Origin: an uncultured Bacteroidales bacterium
GTDB lineage: Bacteria > Bacteroidota > Bacteroidia > Bacteroidales > Bacteroidaceae
NCBI GenBank assembly: GCA_902803195.1
Contig: CADCOX010000409.1
Location: 1 to 8,676, forward strand
DNA: 8,676 nucleotides
Direction: 5' to 3'
Shown: one piece after another, positions 1-5,232 of the stretch
How positions within the stretch are numbered: position 1 is the stretch's first letter
Layout of the letters: the number at the start of each line of letters is the position of its first letter
Program-made: the position numbers and the translations under genes
The notes under the pieces: model-generated
The model's input: the letters and a program-made list of their open reading frames with translations, nothing else
What the model was told of the DNA's origin: nothing
The model's database searches: none

Positions 1-524
1 ACGAAGATGTCCACCGTACCTTCAGTCTGCTGCCAGACCTCGATGCCCGTGGTCTCGTAATGCCTACGCGGGTTGGCGGCATTCTCGAATTGTTGTAGGA
101 TCACGCTTCCAGGGATGCTATCGCGCAACGCTTCAGCCTCACGTATAGCGCCAGCCATACCATCTTTGCCGGGTGTGAGGCGTACCTCGGCGCCATAGGC
201 TTTCACGAGGTTGCGACGCTCAACGCTCATCGTCTCGGGCATTGTCAGGATGAGGTGATAGCCGCGAACGGCACTCACGAGCGCCAGTCCCACGCCTGTG
301 TTACCGCTGGTGGGTTCGATAATGGTAGCGCCAGGCGTGAGTACGCCTCGATCCTCGGCATCCTCAATCATGGCGAGCGCGATGCGATCTTTCACGCTAC
401 CACCGGGGTTGAAGAATTCCACCTTCGCCACGAGTGGCGTTGCAAGTCCTTGTGCTGTCGAGTAGCGGTTCAGCTCGAGCAAAGGGGTATGACCAATCAG
501 TTCTGTCAATTGTTTAGCAATCAT
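1..524 (-). CDS. cysK: Cysteine synthase (O-acetylserine sulfhydrylase), 5' part only
   Basis: PLP enzyme that makes L-cysteine from O-acetylserine and sulfide in the cytoplasm. The first 174 residues are visible; the C-terminal half lies beyond the left edge. The N-terminus MIAKQLTELIGHTPLLELN is typical of the family. The Schiff-base lysine is K45 in PGGSVKDR, and the PLP-phosphate loop TSGNTG is at residues 72-77. The segment MPETMSVERR (95-104) is the usual substrate-side region. The start at 524 is fixed by an AGGAGG sequence 10 nt upstream, unusual in this window. It lies downstream of metY in the same direction across a 132-bp gap that contains its own -7 promoter box, so it is probably transcribed independently. 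Assignment to CysK rather than CysM or cystathionine beta-synthase rests on the motifs and is fairly secure. Confidence 0.95.
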   Translation of the reverse strand, partial: MIAKQLTELIGHTPLLELNRYSTAQGLATPLVAKVEFFNPGGSVKDRIALAMIEDAEDRGVLTPGATIIEPTSGNTGVGLALVSAVRGYHLILTMPETMSVERRNLVKAYGAEVRLTPGKDGMAGAIREAEALRDSIPGSVILQQFENAANPRRHYETTGIEVWQQTEGTVDIF

Positions 525-534
525 AATAGCAAAC

Positions 535-540
535 CCTCCT
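535..540 (-). promoter_or_regulatory. Strong Shine-Dalgarno sequence of cysK
   Basis: AGGAGG on the minus strand, 10 nt before the ATG at 524. It matches the anti-SD and fixes the start. It stands out because none of the other genes here with a visible start has a clear SD, as is usual in Bacteroidota. It may indicate strong or separately controlled translation of cysK. Confidence 0.75.
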
Positions 541-601
541 ATAAGCCCCTTCTACGGAGCCGACCAACCGAGGGCGCGGGTCTTTGTCTGTGTTCGTGTT
601 G

Positions 602-609
602 CAAAGATA
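602..609 (-). promoter_or_regulatory. cysK promoter, -7 box
   Basis: TATCTTTG on the minus strand matches the Bacteroidota -7 consensus TAnnTTTG and is followed by CA. It would place the transcript start near 598, giving a leader of about 73 nt before the cysK ATG. No TTTG is found at the expected -33 distance; that position is occupied by a GC-rich palindrome at 618-631. Confidence 0.6.
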
Positions 610-617
610 CTATTTTT

Positions 618-631
618 CCGCGAAAACGCGG
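618..631. repeat. Palindrome CCGCG-AAAA-CGCGG at the cysK -33 region
   Basis: Perfect 5-bp inverted repeat with a 4-nt spacer. It lies 8 bp upstream of the cysK -7 box and 26 bp after the metY stop codon. In the metY transcript it could form a small hairpin, but it is followed by A residues rather than U, so it is not a standard terminator. Its place over the -33 region suggests an operator, though this is unproven. Confidence 0.5.
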
Positions 632-656
632 TTATGAATGGCCGAAAATGTGCATT

Positions 657-1949
657 TCAAATCTTGTCGAGAGCCTGACTGAGGTCATCGAGGATATCGT
701 CGATGTGCTCCGTACCGATAGAGAGTCGCACGGTTGCAGGCGTGATATGCTGATCGGCCAATTCCTGCGGGCTCATCTGCGAATGAGTAGTGGTATAGGG
801 GTGGATAACAAGACTCTTCACGTCGGCCACATTCGCCAGCAGCGAGAAGATCTGAAGTGCATCTATGAAGCGCCAAGCTTCGTCCTGCCCGCCTTTAATC
901 TCGAAGGTGAAGATGCTTCCGCCCCCATTCGGGAAGTAACGGTTGTAGAGGGCATGCTCGGGGTGGTCGGGCAGACTCGGGTGGTTGACCTTGGCCACCT
1001 TCGGGTGGTTTTTCAGGAAATCGACCACCTTCAGCGCATTCTCCACGTGACGTTCCACGCGCAAGCTGAGCGTCTCCACGCCTTGAAGGAGGATGAACGC
1101 GTTGAACGGAGAGAGCGTAGCGCCTGTGTCGCGCAGGATGACCGCACGGATGCGAGTGACGAATGCTGCAGCTCCGGCCACATCGGCAAAGATAGCACCA
1201 TGATAGGAGGGATCGGGCTTGGCCAGCGACGGGAAGCGGTCGGGATTGGCCTTCCAGTCAAATTTGCCTCCGTCCACAATCACGCCGCCGAGCGAGGCCC
1301 CATGTCCGCCCAGGAACTTTGTTGCTGAGTGGACCACAATATCTGCTCCATGTTCAATCGGACGAATCAGATAAGGTGTACCGAACGTGTTGTCGATGAT
1401 GAGGGGGATACCATGACGATGCGCTACGGCCGCTACGCCTTCGATATCGGTCACGTCAGAGTTAGGATTGCCGAAGGTCTCAGCATAGACGGTCTTTGTG
1501 TTGGGCAGGATGGCTGCCTCGAGGACGGCCAGATCGTTAACTTTGACGATTGTGTTGGTGATACCCTGAGTGGCGAGCGTGTGCGTAATCAGGTTGAACG
1601 AGCCGCCATAAAGGTTGTCAGCTGCCACGATATGGTCGCCTGCCTGTGCGATATTCTGCAGAGCATAGGTGACGGCGGCGGCGCCCGAGGCCACGGCCAG
1701 TCCGGCGACGCCTCCTTCGAGCGCAGCCACGCGATCCTCGAAGACGCCCTGCGTGGAGTTGGTCAGACGTCCGTAGATATTGCCCGCATCACGCAGACCA
1801 AAACGGTCGGCAGCATGCTGCGAGTTGCGAAAGACGTAGCTCGTAGTCTGATAGATAGGTACCGCGCGTGCATCGGTAGCGGGATCGGGTTTTTCTTGTC
1901 CAACGTGCAGTTGGAGAGTCTCGAAGCGGAGTTTCTTTTCAGTTGCCAT
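657..1949 (-). CDS. metY: O-acetylhomoserine sulfhydrylase (aminocarboxypropyltransferase)
   Basis: Cytoplasmic PLP enzyme of the Cys/Met metabolism family. It joins O-acetylhomoserine with sulfide to give homocysteine, or with methanethiol to give methionine. Numbering from the upstream ATG at 1955: SATKFLGGHG carries the PLP lysine K213, D188 (IIDNTFGTP) should hold the pyridine nitrogen, YGRLTNST (61-68) is the phosphate-contact motif from the neighbouring subunit, and R410 in VRLSIGTE should bind the substrate carboxylate. The length of about 430 residues is normal for the family and longer than typical MetB/MetC. Two in-frame ATGs (1955, 1949) both lack an SD. I prefer 1949 because related proteins usually begin MATxKL, but 1955 is possible. 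It is divergent from an Lrp/AsnC gene and followed by cysK, so sulfide incorporation into both Met and Cys is encoded together. Confidence 0.95.
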   Translation of the reverse strand: MATEKKLRFETLQLHVGQEKPDPATDARAVPIYQTTSYVFRNSQHAADRFGLRDAGNIYGRLTNSTQGVFEDRVAALEGGVAGLAVASGAAAVTYALQNIAQAGDHIVAADNLYGGSFNLITHTLATQGITNTIVKVNDLAVLEAAILPNTKTVYAETFGNPNSDVTDIEGVAAVAHRHGIPLIIDNTFGTPYLIRPIEHGADIVVHSATKFLGGHGASLGGVIVDGGKFDWKANPDRFPSLAKPDPSYHGAIFADVAGAAAFVTRIRAVILRDTGATLSPFNAFILLQGVETLSLRVERHVENALKVVDFLKNHPKVAKVNHPSLPDHPEHALYNRYFPNGGGSIFTFEIKGGQDEAWRFIDALQIFSLLANVADVKSLVIHPYTTTHSQMSPQELADQHITPATVRLSIGTEHIDDILDDLSQALDKI

Positions 1950-1985
1950 AGTCATTATTGTTTAGTGATTAAAGATTAGCGTTCG

Positions 1986-2027
1986 TATTTGTTATTGTTA
2001 CCGTTTTCGTTCACGTTAACGTTCCCG
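1986..2027. repeat. Degenerate hexamer tandem repeat in the metY leader
   Basis: Seven successive 6-bp units on the plus strand follow TTNNYG (TATTTG, TTATTG, TTACCG, TTTTCG, TTCACG, TTAACG, TTCCCG), the first with one deviation. In the metY transcript this reads as a CRNNAA series occupying about half of the predicted 5' leader. Function is unknown. Confidence 0.6.
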
Positions 2028-2047
2028 TCATTATCGGTTTTGCGCTG

Positions 2048-2080
2048 CAAAGGTACTATATTTTGGAAATATCTTCCAAA
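2048..2080 (-). promoter_or_regulatory. metY promoter
   Basis: On the minus strand, TTTG (2080-2077), a 21-bp spacer and TACCTTTG (2055-2048). This fits the Bacteroidota TTTG/TAnnTTTG form, with a spacer slightly longer than the usual 19-20. The transcript would start near 2044, with a leader of about 90 nt. A palindrome fills much of the spacer and the -33 box. Confidence 0.65.
2062..2080. promoter_or_regulatory. Candidate operator palindrome in the metY promoter
   Basis: TTTGGAA-N5-TTCCAAA, a perfect 7-bp dyad over 19 bp. It covers the metY -33 box and part of its spacer, and ends 4 bp before the lrp -33 box. Its size suits a dimeric helix-turn-helix regulator, and the nearest such gene is the adjacent Lrp/AsnC family member. 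Binding itself is an inference. Confidence 0.55.
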
Positions 2081-2084
2081 TCTT

Positions 2085-2115
2085 TTTGAAAGTTCAGAAA
2101 ACAACACTAAATTTG
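2085..2115 (+). promoter_or_regulatory. lrp/asnC gene promoter
   Basis: TTTG (2085-2088), a 19-bp spacer, and TAAATTTG (2108-2115) followed by CA. This is a full match to the Bacteroidota promoter with ideal spacing. The expected start near 2120 gives a 5' leader of about 65 nt. Confidence 0.75.
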
Positions 2116-2185
2116 CAGCGCATTACAGAACAGGCGCTCTCAGCCTTTTATTCGAAAGGGCCTTTCATAGAATATTATTCTAAGT

Positions 2186-2647
2186 ATGGAACAATTCGAC
2201 CGCATCGACCTTGCCATCCTGCGTACACTTCAGAATGATGCCAAGCTGACAACCAAGGAGTTAGCTACTGCCGTACACCTCACTCCGACGCCCGTTTTCG
2301 AGCGTTTAAAGCGTTTGGAACGCCAAGGTGTCATCAAGAAATACGTAGCAGTACTGGATGCGCAGAAACTCAATCGCGCATTCGTGGTTTTCTGCAGCGT
2401 CAAACTTTCACGCATGAACCACGACATTGCCCTTGACTTCACGCGTCGCATCCACGAGATACCAGAGGTAACCGAGTGCTACAACATCTCTGGCGACTTC
2501 GATTACCTCCTGAAGATCAATGTTCAAGACATGGCGCAGTACCAGCAGATACTGCTCGACAAGTTGGGCACCATCGAGAGTTTAGGGTCGTTGAAAAGTT
2601 CGTTTGTTATGGACGAGGTCAAGCATTGCTACGGCATTAGTCTTTGA
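2186..2647 (+). CDS. Lrp/AsnC family transcriptional regulator
   Basis: DNA-binding regulator of the feast/famine family, 153 residues, the normal size. The N-terminal winged helix-turn-helix spans about residues 4-63 (FDRIDLAILRTLQ at the start, recognition helix near TPTPVFERLKRLE, 33-45). The C-terminal RAM/ligand domain spans about 64-145, with the GDFDY motif at 103-107 near the usual amino-acid pocket. The ATG at 2186 has no SD but begins exactly at the expected N-terminus. The gene is divergent from metY, with mirrored promoters and a palindrome between them, so metY is the most likely target and autoregulation is plausible. The effector cannot be read from sequence; methionine, another amino acid or a sulfur metabolite are possible. 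It converges on dnaG with a 9-bp gap. I give no symbol because lrp and asnC paralogues cannot be told apart here. Confidence 0.93.
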   Translation: MEQFDRIDLAILRTLQNDAKLTTKELATAVHLTPTPVFERLKRLERQGVIKKYVAVLDAQKLNRAFVVFCSVKLSRMNHDIALDFTRRIHEIPEVTECYNISGDFDYLLKINVQDMAQYQQILLDKLGTIESLGSLKSSFVMDEVKHCYGISL

Positions 2648-2656
2648 CTTTGTCCG

Positions 2657-4756
2657 TCAGGCAAATACACGATCACCCCTGAGGCGGCCCAGTTCGCCTT
2701 GCACCTGCTTCAGCTCCTGATAACGCTGAATCAGGCGGATGTAAGCCGCTTTGTCGGCGAGCACAGCGGGGTCGCGCATCTGTTGCATGAGCGTCTTCAC
2801 CTCATCGTCCACGAGGGCCAATTTGTAGTCAGCGATGAGGTGAGGCAGCAACTCCATAAGGCGTTCCTCTTCGGGCTTGATGGGTATGCCCTTCTCATGA
2901 ATGCGGCTGAGCGTCTCAGAGTCATGAGCCAGTTCGTTGGCCAAATTGGCAACGGCCAAATCGGGATGGTTCTCGAAGTAGCGGTCGCAACGGAAACCTT
3001 CTTCGTTGTAGTGCTGCAAAGCCTCATCAAGAATCTGCCGATGAAGGGGGTCATGCAGTTCCAAATCGTCCTGTGCCAGCGCATACTGTACAAACTCCAC
3101 GACCTTGAGCGGGCGTTGCTCACCATCCCCATCAGGGACCTCACACATCACCTTTTCGCCATGCCTAACGATCATCTGCACGAGCAGCGCCTCGGTCTGA
3201 AGGACTAAAGACCCACTCTTGGCTGGCCCTCCCCCAGCCTCTCCCATCAGGGAAGGGGAAGCCCCTCCTAAGGCTTCAGAGAAAGCTCCCTCTGAATCTC
3301 CCTGTGAGGGGAGATTATCGTTTCCGCTTGCCGAAACTACGCTAGCCTCCTCCTCTTTCTGGCTGGAGGGGTCGGGGGTGGGGCTTTCGGTGGAAGGTCC
3401 GTTAGGTCTTTGCCTTTCTCGCTCGCGTTGTCGCTCCTCTCGCATCCGCTGCCTCTGCTTGGAGACAGCCTTGGTGATGATGCCCTCGCTGAGCGACAGC
3501 ATCTGCGAGGTCTCCTTAATATAAAAGGTGCGTGTAATTTCATCGGGGATGACAGCCAGACTTTCGACGATGTTGTTGACCAGTCGCGAGAGTTTGATGG
3601 GGTCGCCCTGCGCCTCGTTGAGCAAGAGGTCGGTCTTGAAGCGGATGAAGTCCACCTGATGCTCTTTGAGATAATCCTGATACTCTGTCGCCGTGTGCTT
3701 GCGGGCAAAGCTGTCGGGATCGTCGCCATCGGGCAGCAACAATAGGCGCACACTCATACCTTCAGCCAACAGCATGTCGATGCCTCGTTGCGAAGCTTTA
3801 ATGCCGGCTGCGTCACCGTCGTAGATGACCACAATGTTCTCCGTGAAGCGGTGGATGGCACGTATCTGCTCGTTCGTCAATGCTGTACCACTTGAAGCCA
3901 CTACGTTTTCAACGCCCATCTGATGCATAGCCATCACGTCGGTGTAGCCCTCCACCAGATAGCAGAGGTCCTCCTTGACGATAGCCTTCTTGGCGAAGAA
4001 CAAGCCGTAGAGCTCGCGGCGCTTCGAATAAATAGCGTTCTCTGGCGAGTTCTGGTACTTGATGTTGACGCCCTTCGTGCGACTGTCCAGCACGCGTCCG
4101 CCGAACCCGACCACCTTGCCCGAGAGCGTGTGGATGGGGAAGATGACGCGATTGCGGAATCGGTCGTAGGTCTTGCCCGCCTCGTTGCGGATGCAGAGGC
4201 CCGTCTTCAAGATGAAATCCTCGTTGAAGCCCTCGGCCTTGGCCGCCTGCCACTGCGCATCGTACTTATCGGGGCAGAAGCCCAGCTGGAAACGCTTGAT
4301 GATATCGTCGCGAAAGCCGCGCTGACGGAAATAGGCAAGCCCCACTGCACGCCCGTCTACCGTCTCGTTCATCTGGCGCTGGAACCACTCGTTGGCCCAC
4401 TCGTTGACCACGAACAGGCTCTCGCGCTCACTCTGCTGCACCTTCTCCTCGTCGGTCAGTTCGCGTTCCTGAACTTCGATGTGATATTTCTTGGCCAGAT
4501 AGCGCAGCGCCTCGGGGTAGGTCAGCTGCTCGTGTTCCATGATGAAGTGGACCGGCGTACCGCCTTTGCCGCAAGCGAAGCACTTGCAGATGTTCTTCGA
4601 GGGCGAAACCATAAACGAGGGTGTGCGGTCGTCATGGAACGGGCACAGCCCCTTCAAGTTCGCTCCTGCGCGCTTGAGGGTCACGAAGTCCGAGACGACA
4701 TCCACGATGTTCGCCGCATCCAGAATCTTATCGACTGTAAGTCGGTCTATCATCAT
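2657..4756 (-). CDS. dnaG: DNA primase
   Basis: Makes RNA primers for the replication fork and contacts DnaB helicase. Domain order: CHC2 zinc-binding domain (about residues 4-100) with C38, H41, C59 and C62 as ligands; catalytic core with RNRVIFPIHT and VVGFGGRVL (202-223); Toprim fold (about 262-345) with E269 in VEGYTD, D313 and D315 in YDGDAAG, and the PDGDDPDS segment (342-349) for metal binding; a charged Arg/Glu run (434-450); a low-complexity linker (451-515); and a C-terminal helicase-interaction domain (about 516-699). At 699 residues it is clearly longer than E. coli DnaG (581). Part of the excess is residues about 458-510, which look like an in-frame repeat element. Two adjacent ATGs (4756, 4753) are possible starts and neither has an SD. 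The promoter lies only about 12 nt upstream. It stands alone rather than in an rpsU-dnaG-rpoD operon. Confidence 0.97.
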   Translation of the reverse strand: MMIDRLTVDKILDAANIVDVVSDFVTLKRAGANLKGLCPFHDDRTPSFMVSPSKNICKCFACGKGGTPVHFIMEHEQLTYPEALRYLAKKYHIEVQERELTDEEKVQQSERESLFVVNEWANEWFQRQMNETVDGRAVGLAYFRQRGFRDDIIKRFQLGFCPDKYDAQWQAAKAEGFNEDFILKTGLCIRNEAGKTYDRFRNRVIFPIHTLSGKVVGFGGRVLDSRTKGVNIKYQNSPENAIYSKRRELYGLFFAKKAIVKEDLCYLVEGYTDVMAMHQMGVENVVASSGTALTNEQIRAIHRFTENIVVIYDGDAAGIKASQRGIDMLLAEGMSVRLLLLPDGDDPDSFARKHTATEYQDYLKEHQVDFIRFKTDLLLNEAQGDPIKLSRLVNNIVESLAVIPDEITRTFYIKETSQMLSLSEGIITKAVSKQRQRMREERQRERERQRPNGPSTESPTPDPSSQKEEEASVVSASGNDNLPSQGDSEGAFSEALGGASPSLMGEAGGGPAKSGSLVLQTEALLVQMIVRHGEKVMCEVPDGDGEQRPLKVVEFVQYALAQDDLELHDPLHRQILDEALQHYNEEGFRCDRYFENHPDLAVANLANELAHDSETLSRIHEKGIPIKPEEERLMELLPHLIADYKLALVDDEVKTLMQQMRDPAVLADKAAYIRLIQRYQELKQVQGELGRLRGDRVFA
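3227..3383. repeat. Palindrome-rich repeat element within the dnaG linker
   Basis: The two ends form imperfect inverted repeats: CCCTCCCCCAGCCTCTCC at the left and CCCACCCCCGACCCCTCC read inward from the right match at 14 of 18 positions. Inside are two perfect hairpins: TTCAGAG/CTCTGAA (3275-3281 with 3290-3296) and AATCTCCC/GGGAGATT (3295-3302 with 3309-3316). Base composition is strongly skewed to polypyrimidine/polypurine, unlike the rest of dnaG. In the DnaG frame it encodes a Pro/Ser/Gly/Glu-rich stretch with PTPDPS at one end and SLMGEAGGG at the other. I recall similar peptides in Bacteroidota hypothetical proteins translated from interspersed repeats, but this is from memory and unverified. 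The exact borders are uncertain by some 10-20 bp. Confidence 0.6.
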
Positions 4757-4772
4757 TCACGATTTTGGTGAG

Positions 4773-4804
4773 CAAAAGTAACGCAATTCAGCCGAACCGC
4801 CAAA
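4773..4804 (-). promoter_or_regulatory. dnaG promoter
   Basis: On the minus strand, TTTG (4804-4801), a 20-bp spacer and TACTTTTG (4780-4773) followed by C. This is a good match to the Bacteroidota promoter. The start would fall near 4769, leaving a very short leader of about 12 nt before the dnaG ATG. Confidence 0.65.
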
Positions 4805-4986
4805 CAATTCCGCAAAAAAGTAATGATAATGCATCGTTTCGACGAAAAGCGTAAACTGCCGCAGATATCCTAAGTCTAAATCCGACAGGCACAATTCCCT
4901 GCCTTTACATACCATCTACCCTTATGCGTATAACGCCTCAACGACATAAATTCCATCTCACGCCCTTCACGTATATATGCGTGGAT

Positions 4987-5118
4987 CGTTGCCTATATAC
5001 GTGCAGGCCGATGCGTATATACGTGCAGGCCGATGCGTATATACGTGCAGGGCGATGCCTATATACGTGTGGGCCGATGCGTATATACGTGTAGGGCGTT
5101 GCGTGCATAGGTGCAGCC
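4987..5118. repeat. 22-bp tandem repeat array, six copies
   Basis: Six contiguous 22-bp units begin at 4987, 5009, 5031, 5053, 5075 and 5097. The common core is TGCGTATATACGTGCAGG; the third and fifth units end in GGG, and the last unit is the most diverged. A further degraded unit precedes the array (4965-4986). Each core holds the palindrome CGTATATACG, or TATATACG with one flank changed. There are no spacers. The 22-bp period is close to two DNA turns, so the AT-rich cores lie on roughly the same helix face. It could be an array of protein sites, a neutral minisatellite, or an iteron-like element. Confidence 0.85.
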
Positions 5119-5144
5119 CGAAGCCAATAGTCCACTAGCATGGG

Positions 5145-5201
5145 CATAAAGAATCCTCACGGATGCAGACACGGTTCTCGTCTGCGACCTCCGTGAGGAT
5201 T
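5145..5201 (-). terminator. Probable terminator of the GH105 transcript
   Basis: Read on the minus strand, a perfect 12-bp outer stem (5201-5190 with 5163-5152, AATCCTCACGGA as the second-arm complement) encloses an asymmetric internal loop, a 6-bp inner stem (5185-5180 with 5170-5165) and a 9-nt loop. The stem is followed by a T-rich stretch TTCTTTAT. It begins about 31 nt after the GH105 stop codon. The U-tract is imperfect, so transcript processing or 3'-end protection is an alternative. Confidence 0.7.
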
Positions 5202-5232
5202 AAGGTCTACTTCAAGAGAGAAATGACAACCC

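Larger units (their letters stand above)
2041..2122. repeat. 11-bp inverted repeat joining the metY and lrp promoters
   Basis: TGCGCTGCAAA (2041-2051) and TTTGCAGCGCA (2112-2122) are perfect reverse complements, 60 bp apart. Each contains the TTTG of a -7 box and the sequence just downstream, so the two divergent promoters are mirror images through their start regions. The extra GCGCA identity goes beyond the general -7 consensus. Confidence 0.8.
4757..5232. other. Gene-free region between dnaG and the GH105 gene
   Basis: 476 bp with no credible protein gene. From left to right it holds the dnaG promoter, about 120 bp with no recognisable feature, one isolated diverged repeat copy (ATGCGTATAACG, 4924-4935), a 22-bp tandem array, and a long hairpin that probably ends the GH105 transcript. 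A minus-strand reading frame across the array merely translates the repeats. Confidence 0.75.

Noticed and set aside
618..631. Rho-independent terminator for metY
   Set aside because: The stem is only 5 bp and in the metY direction is followed by AAAAATA rather than a U-tract.
255..1328. Long plus-strand reading frame of 357 codons
   Set aside because: It runs antisense across cysK and metY, both of which have clear catalytic motifs; the translated product resembles no family.
1956..2044. SAM riboswitch or Asn-rich leader peptide ahead of metY
   Set aside because: No SAM-riboswitch core is recognisable. One frame gives an Asn-rich run through the hexamer repeat, but it has no start codon after the predicted transcript start. 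The only ATG there gives six codons.
3227..3383. Insertion sequence or transposon disrupting dnaG
   Set aside because: No transposase is present and the dnaG frame remains open through to a normal C-terminal domain, so it is a small non-coding-type repeat at most and the gene is intact.
3923..4771. 282-codon plus-strand reading frame
   Set aside because: Antisense to dnaG through its zinc and Toprim domains; a shadow of codon usage.
4987..5118. Possible CRISPR array
   Set aside because: The 22-bp units abut directly with no unique spacers, and no cas genes are nearby.
4938..5147. 69-residue minus-strand reading frame with Tyr/Arg/Ile-rich repeats
   Set aside because: It is just the 22-bp array read through; three units make a 22-residue period. 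No RBS, promoter or known fold.
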